A DNA stretch of 14,733 nucleotides from CAYUEN01 sp964443745 (GCA_964443745.1 CAYUEN010000040.1:1-14733), one strand, 5' to 3'; counted from the stretch's first letter, positions 1 through 7,687 are shown. Made by a program: numbers and translations. Notes: generated from the sequence alone by a model not told the origin.

Positions 1-336
1 GGAGACATCCTTGTAATCGATCACCGAAAAGCCGTCGTCGGAGGAGTAGGGGTAGAAAGGGAGAATATGGAGCGTATTGATCACCTCTTTGATGTGGTCG
101 TCCAAAAAACGCTTCAACGTCTTGAGCGGTTCTTCTCCCGGATGGACGACCTGATCGCCGTAGGTGATCAAAATCACGTCGTTTTGGTTGAGATAATACT
201 CGCGCGGCGTGATTTTGTCACGATATTTCTCGATGAGTCTTTCGATCTCTTCATGCGCCTTTTGGGCGTCCTCTTCGCTATAAAGCATCCGCAGACGCGC
301 CATCAAATCGCGATCTTTGTAGCTGTAACCTTCCAT
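1..336 (-). CDS. GH13_18 sugar phosphorylase, probably glucosylglycerate phosphorylase (partial, C-terminus beyond the left edge)
   Basis: Only the first 112 codons are in the window; the frame stays open to base 1. The protein starts MEGYSYKDRDLMARL. About 65 mostly helical residues precede DVILITYGDQV, followed by LHILPFYPYSSDDGFSVIDY, which is the first strand and first conserved loop of the GH13 subfamily 18 barrel (sucrose phosphorylase group). Classical sucrose phosphorylases reach the LITY strand within about 10 residues of the start. The long N-terminal extension is instead typical of the E. coli YcjM / Meiothermus glucosylglycerate phosphorylase branch, which splits glucosylglycerate with phosphate into alpha-glucose 1-phosphate and D-glycerate in the cytoplasm. 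The ATG shares its A with the TGA of the upstream synthase gene (TGATG), and an AGGGG element lies in the synthase 3' end, so translation is probably coupled. Family is firm; substrate is inferred from the extension and from the neighbouring genes. Sucrose or sucrose 6-phosphate remain alternatives because the acceptor-site loops are outside the window. Confidence 0.85.
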   Translation of the reverse strand, partial: MEGYSYKDRDLMARLRMLYSEEDAQKAHEEIERLIEKYRDKITPREYYLNQNDVILITYGDQVVHPGEEPLKTLKRFLDDHIKEVINTLHILPFYPYSSDDGFSVIDYKDVS

Positions 337-1550
337 CAAGCCCCTTCGTTATCGAGTTTGACCGCTTCGTTGTATTGATAGGTGAAACTGGGAAGTACCG
401 CACGCACGCTGGTCCACGCCGAAAGCAGCGGCACGCCCATAGGATCGGCATGAAAATCTTCGTTCGCGATCCGGAGCGACTCGGTGAAGGTCTCGATCGC
501 CTCGATCTCCTTTTGGCGGTTGAATTTCAAGCCGTTTACCTGCGCGATCGCGTTGTACTGCTCGATCGCACGCCTGGACTCCTCGAAATAGGTCGTCAAC
601 AGCGAGTTGAACTTCGCGCTCGAAAAGGTCACGCCGCTTTGGCTCATGATCCGAAAGATCGTCTCGGCGATATCCTTGGTCATCTTCGCGACGCCTCCGC
701 CCGCCTCCTGTCCCAAATCTTGATGTTTGTGTTCGTAGCTCTCCATCAGTTCCGACTGGCAAATCCGTTTCTTGGAGGTGTTGTGGTAGACTTCGCTCAA
801 CGTCGAGACTTCAAGCCCCCAAGTGGGAGAGATCCGAATACCGCGTGCAAGGCTGCGTATGAAGGCGAATTCGCCCGAAAGGGCGTAACGGAAACTCGCC
901 ATATAATCCAGATAGCGGCTCTTTCCGAAATTTCGCTCCAGCGACTTGAGCAGCGGCGTGTAGAAGAGCCTCGTCGCCCGTCCGTGAATACGGTCGGTCA
1001 CGCGCGCGTAGTAACCCTTGTTGAATTCGAAATCGAAGGCGGGATGGACGATCGGATAAAGCAGTCGGGCCGGAATTTCACGGGTGTAGTTGGCGATATC
1101 GCAATCATGCAGCGCGATCGCGTAGGCGTCTCTGTCGGCCATGATATATCCCATCATCATCCAGACGTTCAACCCCTTTCCCCGGATATCCACACTGCTA
1201 AATCCCGCCTCTTTGAGCTGCTCCTTGAGCGCCATCACACGGGGACCGTCGTTCCAGATCACGTCCACCTTCGTCGGGATGGCCGACATCCGGCGTTTCA
1301 CCTCCTGAAACTGCTCCTTTGTCGCCATATCGAGCCCCAGCACGATTCTATAGAGGTAGTTGATCTTCTTGAGCTCTTCGAGAATTCGCTCCATAGCGGG
1401 GGTTTCGAATTCGCTATAGAGGGCGGGCAGAATCAACACCATATTGCGCCGTCTGGAGAGCGAAAGCAACTCCCGCTCCATCTCCTCCAGGCTTCGCTCG
1501 CCCAGTCTCGGTATCGTGGTGATCACACCGTTTTGAAAAAAATCGGACAT
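336..1550 (-). CDS. gpgS: glucosyl-3-phosphoglycerate synthase (GT81-like glycosyltransferase)
   Basis: A 404-residue retaining GT-A glycosyltransferase. It is expected to transfer glucose from an NDP-glucose to 3-phosphoglycerate, giving glucosyl-3-phosphoglycerate, the first step to the compatible solute glucosylglycerate. Visible features: the nucleotide-sugar strand VLILPALYSEFET (residues 38-50), GKGLNVW (125-131) as in GpgS-type enzymes, the metal-binding DxD as HDCD (148-151), a WGLEV acceptor-site motif (244-248) and a histidine-rich YEHKHQDLG (272-280) likely to bind the metal. Length matches the roughly 400-residue type seen in Persephonella rather than the shorter mycobacterial form. 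AAGGAG lies 6 nt before the ATG, inside the end of the glycerate kinase gene, whose stop is 1 nt away. Mannosyl-3-phosphoglycerate synthase or direct mannosylglycerate synthase are the alternatives; the phosphatase gene and the downstream phosphorylase favour the glucosyl two-step route. Confidence 0.78.
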   Translation of the reverse strand: MSDFFQNGVITTIPRLGERSLEEMERELLSLSRRRNMVLILPALYSEFETPAMERILEELKKINYLYRIVLGLDMATKEQFQEVKRRMSAIPTKVDVIWNDGPRVMALKEQLKEAGFSSVDIRGKGLNVWMMMGYIMADRDAYAIALHDCDIANYTREIPARLLYPIVHPAFDFEFNKGYYARVTDRIHGRATRLFYTPLLKSLERNFGKSRYLDYMASFRYALSGEFAFIRSLARGIRISPTWGLEVSTLSEVYHNTSKKRICQSELMESYEHKHQDLGQEAGGGVAKMTKDIAETIFRIMSQSGVTFSSAKFNSLLTTYFEESRRAIEQYNAIAQVNGLKFNRQKEIEAIETFTESLRIANEDFHADPMGVPLLSAWTSVRAVLPSFTYQYNEAVKLDNEGA

Positions 1551-1551
1551 T

Positions 1552-2817
1552 TCAGACTCCTTTGATCGCGATCATAAGATCCATCACGTTGGTATCCGTC
1601 GGCCCCGTCACAAGCAGAGCATCATGCTTTTTCAGGTAGTGATAGGCGTCGTAGTTTTCGATAGCAAGCAACATATCGGGTGCGTAGTCTTCCGCCTCCA
1701 CGACACCTCCGGCCGCTTCGCTGTTACCGTCGATTCCGTCGGTCGCGCCGCTGAGAAAGGTGATGCGGGGATGGTGGCGGATCTTCTTCAGTACCAGCAG
1801 GGCGAGGTGTTGATTGCGCCCTCCTTTCCCCGTACCCGCGACCTCCACCGTCGGCTCTCCGCCGAAAAGAAGAGAGAGCGGCCGATCCGACACGGGTGCA
1901 TCGAGGATTTCCCGCACGATCCGCTCCGCGACCGCCTCCACCTCCCCCTCCAGACGATCGGTCACGATTCGCGTTTGCATTCCGAGTTCTTCCGCCTTTT
2001 TCGCGGCGGCGGCGAGCGCTTTTTCGTTATTGCCGACGATATGGTGCGCGACCCCCTTTCTCTTTCGCTTAGGTGTTTCGCATCGAGGATCGCGAAGCAG
2101 CGCTCTTACATGTGCCGGTACATTTCGCCAGAGTCCCGCGTTTTGGAGTATCGAAATCGCCTCCTCTCGCGTCGTGCCGTCTTTGTAGAGCGGCGCGGAA
2201 CCGATCGCTTCGAGATCGTCTCCGATGACATCGCTGACGACCAGCACCACACCTTCGGCTTTCGTCGCGCGCGCGAGTCTTCCGCCTTTGATTTTCGAGA
2301 GGTGTTTCCGAACGCAGTTGATCGCATCAATCGAAACGGCATGGCTTAACAACAGTCGTGTCGTCTCTTGCAACTCCCGCAACGTCACGGGAGCCATCGG
2401 CACCTCCATCAGAGCGGAACTGCCGCCGGAAAGGAGGTAGATGAAAAAATCCTCCTCTTTCATACTTGAGAACGCTTCGATCATCTTTTCGCCCGCTTCG
2501 ATGCTTTTTTGACAGGGGTAGGGATGACATCCCTCCATATACGTCGCTTTCTCGACCCTCTCGCCCGCACGGCTTCCCACCAGCAAACCGCCCGCGATCC
2601 TCTCCCCCAAAAGGGATATGGTCGCGTTCGCCATCGAAGCGACCGCCTTTCCCGATCCGAAGAGATAGCATTTTCCTCTTTCGGGCAGAGCGTAGCGATT
2701 CCCGTCGACAATGAGCGCATCCCCTTTTATCCGGATGCTTTCGGGAATGAGACGTCGGGGAGAGACCGCCTCGATCGCGGATCGAAAGATCGCTCCGGCT
2801 TGCGGTTTAAACGACAT
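1552..2817 (-). CDS. gckA: class II glycerate kinase (MOFRL family)
   Basis: A 421-residue cytoplasmic kinase that phosphorylates D-glycerate with ATP; characterised members mostly give 2-phosphoglycerate. The N-terminal DUF4147 domain (about 1-240) shows GSGKA (55-59), the glycine/serine loop LLSGGSSAL (128-136), RKHLSKIKGGRLA (170-182) and VVSDVIGDDL (193-202). The C-terminal MOFRL domain (about 315-420) shows GGEPTVEVAGTGKGGRNQ (319-336), SGATDGIDGNSEAAGG (356-371) and GPTDTNVMDL (405-414). Length and motif order are complete. The gene begins 11 nt inside the 3' end of the phosphatase gene, with GAGGG 7-8 nt before the ATG, so the two are translationally coupled. Next to a glucosylglycerate-type phosphorylase, its likely role is to return released glycerate to lower glycolysis. 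Older annotations call this family hydroxypyruvate reductase (TtuD); kinase activity is the better-supported assignment. Confidence 0.9.
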   Translation of the reverse strand: MSFKPQAGAIFRSAIEAVSPRRLIPESIRIKGDALIVDGNRYALPERGKCYLFGSGKAVASMANATISLLGERIAGGLLVGSRAGERVEKATYMEGCHPYPCQKSIEAGEKMIEAFSSMKEEDFFIYLLSGGSSALMEVPMAPVTLRELQETTRLLLSHAVSIDAINCVRKHLSKIKGGRLARATKAEGVVLVVSDVIGDDLEAIGSAPLYKDGTTREEAISILQNAGLWRNVPAHVRALLRDPRCETPKRKRKGVAHHIVGNNEKALAAAAKKAEELGMQTRIVTDRLEGEVEAVAERIVREILDAPVSDRPLSLLFGGEPTVEVAGTGKGGRNQHLALLVLKKIRHHPRITFLSGATDGIDGNSEAAGGVVEAEDYAPDMLLAIENYDAYHYLKKHDALLVTGPTDTNVMDLMIAIKGV

Positions 2818-3553
2818 CGAACACCCTCTTTAGAGCCTCGTTCCAGCCGCGACTCCCTTTGTGTTCGGCTCTGATCAGCCCTTTGCGTTCGTATTCGATA
2901 TAGCGTCCTTCATGATGGGGAATCAAAATCGGAATCTCCACCGCATCCAGCATCGCCGTATCGTTGTAGTTGTCCCCGAGTCCGATGCTGACATACTCGG
3001 GATATCTTCTTTTCAACCGCTTTATCGCCTCCCCCTTGTCCTGACCGATACCCACACAGTGGTAGAAACGCCCCCCTTTGAGAATTTTCAGCCCCATTCT
3101 TTCGGCGAGCACTTCCAATTCGGTGAGTCTGCGTTCGTCCCGGATCAAAAAAGGTTCGCTGTATTCGCGCTCTTTGGTGATTTTCGCCTGCGCATAGGAA
3201 AAACCGGTCCGCGCCATCACCTCTTCGATCGACATATCGGAAAAAGGAAGCAATGAAAAAATCCGCTTGTAGGTATCGGTACAGCGACGTATCTTCTCGT
3301 AAGGCTCTCCGAGCACTTCGATCGCCGCCCCATCTTCGTAGATCGCCGCACCGTTTTCGACGATGAAAGGATCGTGTACCCCCATTTCGCTTTGGAGGAT
3401 CTCGCACTCATGACGCGTTTTGCTCGTCGTGAAGACGATCGGTATGCGGTGATGCTGCAGCCATCTGAGCATCGGCAACGCTTCGGCGTAGGTGTAGTCT
3501 TCGTGATTAAGAAGCGTACCGTCCAAATCGGTAAAAACGATATACTTTCGCAT
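2807..3553 (-). CDS. gpgP: mannosyl/glucosyl-3-phosphoglycerate phosphatase (HAD-IIB)
   Basis: A 248-residue HAD-superfamily phosphatase of the MpgP/GpgP family, which removes phosphate from glycosyl-3-phosphoglycerate to give the free glycosylglycerate. HAD motif I is FTDLDGTLL with catalytic D9 and D11. Motif II is TTSKTR (42-47), followed by the family signature ENGAAIY (66-72). REYSEPF (129-135) and GGRFYH (160-165) lie in the type IIB cap, and motif IV is GLGDNYND (191-198) with Mg2+-binding D194 and D198. The C-terminal GSRGWNEAL (233-241) is also typical of MpgP. The ATG follows the pgi stop by 3 nt and has no recognisable Shine-Dalgarno sequence, so translation probably depends on ribosomes finishing pgi. 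Members accept both mannosyl and glucosyl substrates, so the sugar cannot be read from this gene; I infer glucosyl from the adjacent phosphorylase. Confidence 0.87.
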   Translation of the reverse strand: MRKYIVFTDLDGTLLNHEDYTYAEALPMLRWLQHHRIPIVFTTSKTRHECEILQSEMGVHDPFIVENGAAIYEDGAAIEVLGEPYEKIRRCTDTYKRIFSLLPFSDMSIEEVMARTGFSYAQAKITKEREYSEPFLIRDERRLTELEVLAERMGLKILKGGRFYHCVGIGQDKGEAIKRLKRRYPEYVSIGLGDNYNDTAMLDAVEIPILIPHHEGRYIEYERKGLIRAEHKGSRGWNEALKRVFDVV

Positions 3554-3556
3554 CCG

Positions 3557-4795
3557 TTACGAAAATTTCGCTTTCAAAATCCGCTTGCCCAACTCCACTC
3601 CCGGCTGATCGTAGGTGTTGACTCCCAACAAAAGACCCGTCAACGACGTCAATACTTCGTAATAGAAGATCAGATACCCCGCATGCCACTCGTCCAGCCG
3701 ATCGACGACGAGCCGATCCACGCTGATTCCCTGGTCGATGATGCTTCGCATCGTCGCGTCACACTGTGCGTTCAGCAGCGTATCGAATCCCTTACCGTTG
3801 ATGTAGTCGGTTTTTTCCAGATAAGGAAGCGAAATCTCGGGTATTTTGGGATGGATTCCGAAATCGTCGACTTCGATCATCGTCACCGTCTTGTTTTTCG
3901 GCCCTTCGATGATCAACTGCAAAAAGGAGTGTTGATCCACCGATCCGATCAGACCCACGGGAGTCAGCCCCGTACGGTTGCCGGAGGCGTCGATCTTGCC
4001 CAGAGACTCCGCCCAAAGCTGCACGTACCAACTGTTGAATTCCCTAAACGCGCTGCCGTAGGAAAAAAGAACGTTGATGGAAAACCGCTCCCTTTCGACG
4101 GCGTAGTGGGTCGCTTTTTTAAGCAGCGAATCTTTGTTTCCGGCGAAGAAGGAGTCCTTCAGCGCCTTCGCTCCCGCCAACAATGCGCGAATATCGTATC
4201 CCGCCAACGCCAGGGGTACGAGTCCCACCGCACTCAAAACCGAAAATCTCCCGCCGACGTTGTGCGGAATGTGGAACACCTGTAGACCGTATTCGCCGCC
4301 GAAACGATCCAGCGGCGATCCGCCGTCGGTGATGAAGAGAAAATGTCTTTTGAAGCTTTCGTCTTCGAACGAAACGCCAAAATGCTCCAGCAGGTATTTG
4401 AAGTGGGAGGTGGTTTCGATCGTCGATCCCGATTTGGAGATGACGATAAAGAGGCTCTCTTCCAGCCGCAGGCTCTTTGTTATCGCCTGCTGTTCGATCG
4501 GATCGACGTTCTCCAAAAAGCGCAACCGCCTTCGGTTTCGACGCTCGGTGTGCGCAAGCAGAGAATCGATCGCCTTGGTTCCCAGCGACGAGCCGCCGAT
4601 TCCCACGACCACGATATCGCGCACCCAATCGAATTCGCTCCGCTTCATCCAAGCATCGATCGCGTCGCACAGCCCCGCTTCGTCGTCGGGCAGACGATAA
4701 TATCCCACTTCGCCGCTTTCGGCTTCCTTTTCGATTCGCTCATAAAGACCGCGATCCACCTCACCCGCTTCGAAATAGAGTTCTTCTCTGACCAC
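3557..4795 (-). CDS. pgi: glucose-6-phosphate isomerase
   Basis: A 412-residue phosphoglucose isomerase that interconverts fructose 6-phosphate and glucose 6-phosphate. Conserved segments: GIGGSSLG (65-72) and SKSGSTIET (120-128) of the phosphosugar-binding SIS fold, GGRFSVLS (181-188), WAESLGK (261-267) containing the catalytic glutamate E263, and SVDQHS (285-290). It belongs to the short Pgi type of about 400 residues found in Campylobacterota and some other phyla, not the roughly 550-residue E. coli type, so it is not truncated. The start is GTG: an AGGAG at 4802-4806 lies 6 nt upstream and there is no better ATG. This Shine-Dalgarno overlaps the dapE stop codon (TAAGGAG). In an autotroph the enzyme would work in the gluconeogenic direction, supplying glucose 6-phosphate for the sugar nucleotides that GpgS and GlgA use. 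No phosphoglucomutase or pyrophosphorylase is in the window. Confidence 0.96.
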   Translation of the reverse strand: MVREELYFEAGEVDRGLYERIEKEAESGEVGYYRLPDDEAGLCDAIDAWMKRSEFDWVRDIVVVGIGGSSLGTKAIDSLLAHTERRNRRRLRFLENVDPIEQQAITKSLRLEESLFIVISKSGSTIETTSHFKYLLEHFGVSFEDESFKRHFLFITDGGSPLDRFGGEYGLQVFHIPHNVGGRFSVLSAVGLVPLALAGYDIRALLAGAKALKDSFFAGNKDSLLKKATHYAVERERFSINVLFSYGSAFREFNSWYVQLWAESLGKIDASGNRTGLTPVGLIGSVDQHSFLQLIIEGPKNKTVTMIEVDDFGIHPKIPEISLPYLEKTDYINGKGFDTLLNAQCDATMRSIIDQGISVDRLVVDRLDEWHAGYLIFYYEVLTSLTGLLLGVNTYDQPGVELGKRILKAKFS

Positions 4796-4805
4796 CCGTC
4801 GCTCC

Positions 4806-5900
4806 TTAAAAATTGGCTATCACTCTGGCGAAGACCCGCTCCAGGTTCTCTACCTCCGCTATCGACGTCCGTTCGTTGGGAGCATGGATCGTATCGTTGA
4901 CCACCCCGAATTCCACCGTATCGATTCCGTATTCTCCGAAAAAACGCGCATCGCTCGTTCCGCCGGCCGTGGAGAGTTTCGGCTCGATCCCCGTAACCTC
5001 CCCGATCGCCCGAACCAGATCGCGCACCACCCGAGACGTCCGGTCGGTCACGAAGGGTTTCGCGCTTTCGTTGAGCGTCAGGGTATAATCCATCTCCCTG
5101 AAGTAGCGATGGACGAACGCCTCCACATCCTCTTTGGTCGTCTGGGTGGAGTTTCGAACGTTGAACATCATCCGAAGCTTTCCGGGGGTGACGTTGGTCA
5201 CCCCCATTCCAGCCCGTATGTCCGTGATCACGAATTTGCTCGGCGCGAAATTTTCATCGCCGCTATCGAGATCCACTCCCGCCATATAGGGGAGCACCTG
5301 CGCCACTTTATGTATCGGGTTGACCGCCTTTTCGGGATAAGCCGCATGTCCTTGCTTGCCGATCTTTTCGATGATACCGTTGATCGAACCGCGGCGGCCG
5401 ATCTTGATCGCATCGCCGAATCTCGTTTCGCAGGTGGGCTCCGCCACTATCGCATAATCGGGCAAAAACGCATTTTCTTTAAGCCATTCGAGCACTTCGA
5501 CGGTTCCGTATTTCGCCTCCCCCTCCTCGTCGCTCGTGATCAGCAGCGAAAGGGTACCTCCAAAATCTTTCGTATCCTTGCACGCTTTGAGAAAGGCCGC
5601 CAATCCGCTTTTCATATCCTGCGCCCCTCTGGCATAGAGCCACTCGCCCCTTCGGGTCGGCTCGAAAGGGTCGCTCTCCCACCCCTCCCCGGGAGGGACG
5701 ACGTCGATATGGCCCGCGAAACAAAGATGCGGACCCTCCGAAAATTTCCGATACAAAAAGAGGTTTTTCACCCCCTCCTTTTCGAACCGAACCGCCTCGA
5801 AATCGCACAGATACCCCTCGATGAAAGCGAGCGCTCCGTCGTCTTCGGGCGTGATCGAACGAAACCGCAGCAGTTTTTCAAAAAGCGTGATCAGATCCAT
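4806..5900 (-). CDS. dapE: succinyl-diaminopimelate desuccinylase
   Basis: A 364-residue M20-family metallohydrolase that hydrolyses N-succinyl-L,L-2,6-diaminopimelate in the succinylase branch of lysine and peptidoglycan-precursor synthesis. The di-zinc site is complete: H64 in FAGHIDVVP, D95 in RGAQDMKSG, catalytic E125 and metal ligand E126 in TSDEEG, E154 in AEPT, and H339 in NDTIHAPNE. The dimerisation domain (about residues 175-285) has GKQGHAAYPEKAVNP and VTNVTPG. Length equals that of typical DapE. GGTSDARFF near the C-terminus is the DapE-specific signature that separates it from ArgE. It begins 8 nt after the stop of the small lipoprotein gene, without a clear Shine-Dalgarno sequence. 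Its job is unrelated to the sugar-solute enzymes that follow, so the link with pgi may only be shared transcription. Confidence 0.95.
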   Translation of the reverse strand: MDLITLFEKLLRFRSITPEDDGALAFIEGYLCDFEAVRFEKEGVKNLFLYRKFSEGPHLCFAGHIDVVPPGEGWESDPFEPTRRGEWLYARGAQDMKSGLAAFLKACKDTKDFGGTLSLLITSDEEGEAKYGTVEVLEWLKENAFLPDYAIVAEPTCETRFGDAIKIGRRGSINGIIEKIGKQGHAAYPEKAVNPIHKVAQVLPYMAGVDLDSGDENFAPSKFVITDIRAGMGVTNVTPGKLRMMFNVRNSTQTTKEDVEAFVHRYFREMDYTLTLNESAKPFVTDRTSRVVRDLVRAIGEVTGIEPKLSTAGGTSDARFFGEYGIDTVEFGVVNDTIHAPNERTSIAEVENLERVFARVIANF

Positions 5901-5908
5901 AGGGCGAC

Positions 5909-6256
5909 TTACTTATGGGGCGATTCGTAAAAGATATAGGAGGTGGAGTAGTCGCTAAATTCGAAATAGACCCGCTTTTCGCCGCTGTCGACCTTTCCGT
6001 TGAGATTTTCGTCCAGAATCCCGTAACCGAAACGGTAGGGTCTGGGCGTATCGCCGTCGGTGCTCATCGCGGTGGTGAGCTTGTCGATTTTCAGAAATCT
6101 TTTGACCAGTTTGTCCGCCGCGTAGACTTCCAAAATACCGTCGGTTCCGGTCCAGTTCTGTATCGCCCGGCCCAGGCGGTTTTGCGTCTCCTGCGTACAT
6201 CCTCCAAGAAGCGCCGCGCCGATAATCGCCGTCGCCAAGAGTGTTCTTGTCTTCAT
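5909..6256 (-). CDS. small lipoprotein with an EF-hand-like calcium loop, function unknown
   Basis: A 115-residue protein not assigned to a named family. Residues 1-20 form a lipoprotein signal (MKTRTLLATAIIGAALLGGC) with cleavage before C20, so the mature protein is lipid-anchored in the periplasm or outer membrane. Residues 82-93, DENLNGKVDSGE, fit the D-x-N-x-N-G-x-V-D-x-G-E pattern of dockerin and EF-hand calcium loops, with acidic or amide side chains at positions 1, 3, 5, 9 and 12. The flanking YRFGYGILDEN and KRVYFEFSDY look like beta strands. The frame is open upstream to 6412, but the start at 6256 is chosen because GGGAG lies 5 nt before it, the signal peptide begins there, and the longer form would overlap the transporter gene with an arginine-rich non-native leader. 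It lies 40 nt after the transporter stop and 8 nt before dapE. Confidence 0.82.
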   Translation of the reverse strand: MKTRTLLATAIIGAALLGGCTQETQNRLGRAIQNWTGTDGILEVYAADKLVKRFLKIDKLTTAMSTDGDTPRPYRFGYGILDENLNGKVDSGEKRVYFEFSDYSTSYIFYESPHK

Positions 6257-6296
6257 GATTGCTCCCTTTTGAAATATTTTATCGCTCCATTCTACC

Positions 6297-7637
6297 TTAA
6301 GCTGCGTTAAACGCATTGTAGACGAGAAAAACGACCGCCAACGGAACGATGACGCGCAGACTGAAAAGCCAGACACGAAAGAAGGTCTCTCCCATCGCCT
6401 CTCTGACGTCATGCTTGACCTCTTCGCGGTTCATCACATATCCCACGAAGAGAGCGATCAATATACCCGCCAGAGGCAGCAGTATCGAATCGGTCGTGAA
6501 TTCGATCACATCGAAAAGCGAATGTTCACCGAACGTCAGCGGCGCTTTGTAACCCTCCGAAATCGAAAAGATCACCAGGATACCGACGACGAAATAGGCT
6601 AAAGAGGAGAGCAACACCGCCCTCTTTCTGGACCATTTGCGACGATCCTCCAAATACATGACCGTCGGCTCCACCAACGAAATCGCCGAAGTGAGCCCCG
6701 CGAAAGCGAGCCCCAGAAAGAAAAAGAGCGCGATCACCGTCCCCACCGTCCCCAAAGAGCTGAAAATCACCGGCAACGACATGAAGACCAATCCCGGCCC
6801 TTTCGCCGGCTCTTCGCCGAACTGGAAGAGAAAGGCGAAGATCATCACTCCCGCCATCAGCGCGATGAAGGTATCCAAAAAGGCGACCCAAAACCCCGCT
6901 CGGACGATACTGGCGTGTTTGGGGAGGGCGGAGGCGTAGGTCATGATCGATCCCACACCGATCGAGAGGGTAAAAAAGGAGTGTCCCACCGCACGGATGA
7001 TCGCTTCGGAACTGAGTTTGGAAAAATCGGGAGCGAACATGAACGCGAGCGCTTTGTGGAAACTCTGAAACTGCATCGAGTAGATCAAAAGCCCTCCCAG
7101 TATCACGATCAGCATCGGCATCAGTATCAGATTGGTCTTTTCGATACCCTTCTTGAGTCCCCGCAGCAAAACGCCCGCCACGATCGCCGTTGATAGCATA
7201 TGCATCGCGATCTGGATCCAGGGACGCTCGCCGTAGAGAGTGTTGAAGGTGGTTTTGGCTTCTTCCGGAGAGGTGGGTAGCCCCTTGAAAGTGAGAAAAA
7301 TGTAGTAGAAAATCCATCCGATCACGACGGAGTAGAAGGTCATGATGATCAAGCCGTTAAAAAGCATAAATCCCGCCATTTTCCAGCCGTTTTTGTGCAC
7401 CGGAGCGATATGTTCGAAGCTGCTGATACAATCCTTTCCGCCCCGTTTTCCTATCAGCATCTCCGCCGTCAGCAGCGAAAAACCGATCAGAAGAATCGTC
7501 ACGAGATAGACCAGAACGAACGCACCGCCACCGTAGACACCCGTGATATACGGAAATTTCCAGATATTGCCCAGCCCCACCGCTGCACCAGCGGAAGCGA
7601 GAATAAAACCGATCCGCGAGAATCTTGCATGGGTCAT
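6297..7637 (-). CDS. sodium-dependent transporter, NSS (SLC6-like) family
   Basis: A 446-residue inner-membrane symporter with about 11 predicted transmembrane helices, as usual for bacterial NSS members. The first helix carries the hallmark ASAGAAVGLGNIWKFPY (residues 14-30), whose unwound centre binds Na+ and substrate. GGGAFVLVYL starts helix 2, and helices 6-8 carry the SFFTLSIGVG and LAFAGLTSAISLVEP segments expected for Na+ ligands. The family takes up amino acids or related amines with Na+; the substrate cannot be read here. The frame is open to 7805, but the start at 7637 is preferred: AAGGTG lies 5 nt upstream, the protein starts MTHARFSRIGF as family members do, and a good promoter (7659-7687) lies inside the extra upstream frame. 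It may head the long minus-strand operon, since no terminator is visible in the 40 nt before the lipoprotein gene. Confidence 0.93.
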   Translation of the reverse strand: MTHARFSRIGFILASAGAAVGLGNIWKFPYITGVYGGGAFVLVYLVTILLIGFSLLTAEMLIGKRGGKDCISSFEHIAPVHKNGWKMAGFMLFNGLIIMTFYSVVIGWIFYYIFLTFKGLPTSPEEAKTTFNTLYGERPWIQIAMHMLSTAIVAGVLLRGLKKGIEKTNLILMPMLIVILGGLLIYSMQFQSFHKALAFMFAPDFSKLSSEAIIRAVGHSFFTLSIGVGSIMTYASALPKHASIVRAGFWVAFLDTFIALMAGVMIFAFLFQFGEEPAKGPGLVFMSLPVIFSSLGTVGTVIALFFFLGLAFAGLTSAISLVEPTVMYLEDRRKWSRKRAVLLSSLAYFVVGILVIFSISEGYKAPLTFGEHSLFDVIEFTTDSILLPLAGILIALFVGYVMNREEVKHDVREAMGETFFRVWLFSLRVIVPLAVVFLVYNAFNAA

Positions 7638-7658
7638 AAACACACCTTTTTTACGCGG

Positions 7659-7687
7659 ATTGTACCATAACTTCGATATTTTTTCAA
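7659..7687 (-). promoter_or_regulatory. sigma70-type promoter of the NSS transporter gene
   Basis: On the minus strand the -35 element TTGAAA (7687-7682) and -10 element TACAAT (7664-7659) are separated by exactly 17 nt, close to consensus at both boxes. The stretch immediately upstream is very AT-rich (A and T tracts from 7681 to 7740), as an UP element would be. Transcription would start near 7652, giving a leader of roughly 15 nt with the AAGGTG ribosome site. It could also drive the genes downstream as far as the phosphorylase. Read by eye only. Confidence 0.6.

Noticed and set aside
375..1565. 396-codon open frame on the plus strand opposite the glucosyl-3-phosphoglycerate synthase gene
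   Set aside because: It has no recognisable domain, is rich in Arg and His as antisense frames of GC-biased genes are, and lies wholly over a gene with clear family motifs.
4884..5930. 348-codon open frame on the plus strand opposite dapE
   Set aside because: Antisense shadow: composition is unnatural, there is no ribosome site of note, and dapE on the other strand has a complete catalytic site.
6257..6412. 52-codon upstream extension of the small lipoprotein frame
   Set aside because: It overlaps the transporter gene and would bury the lipoprotein signal peptide; a ribosome site precedes the ATG at 6256.
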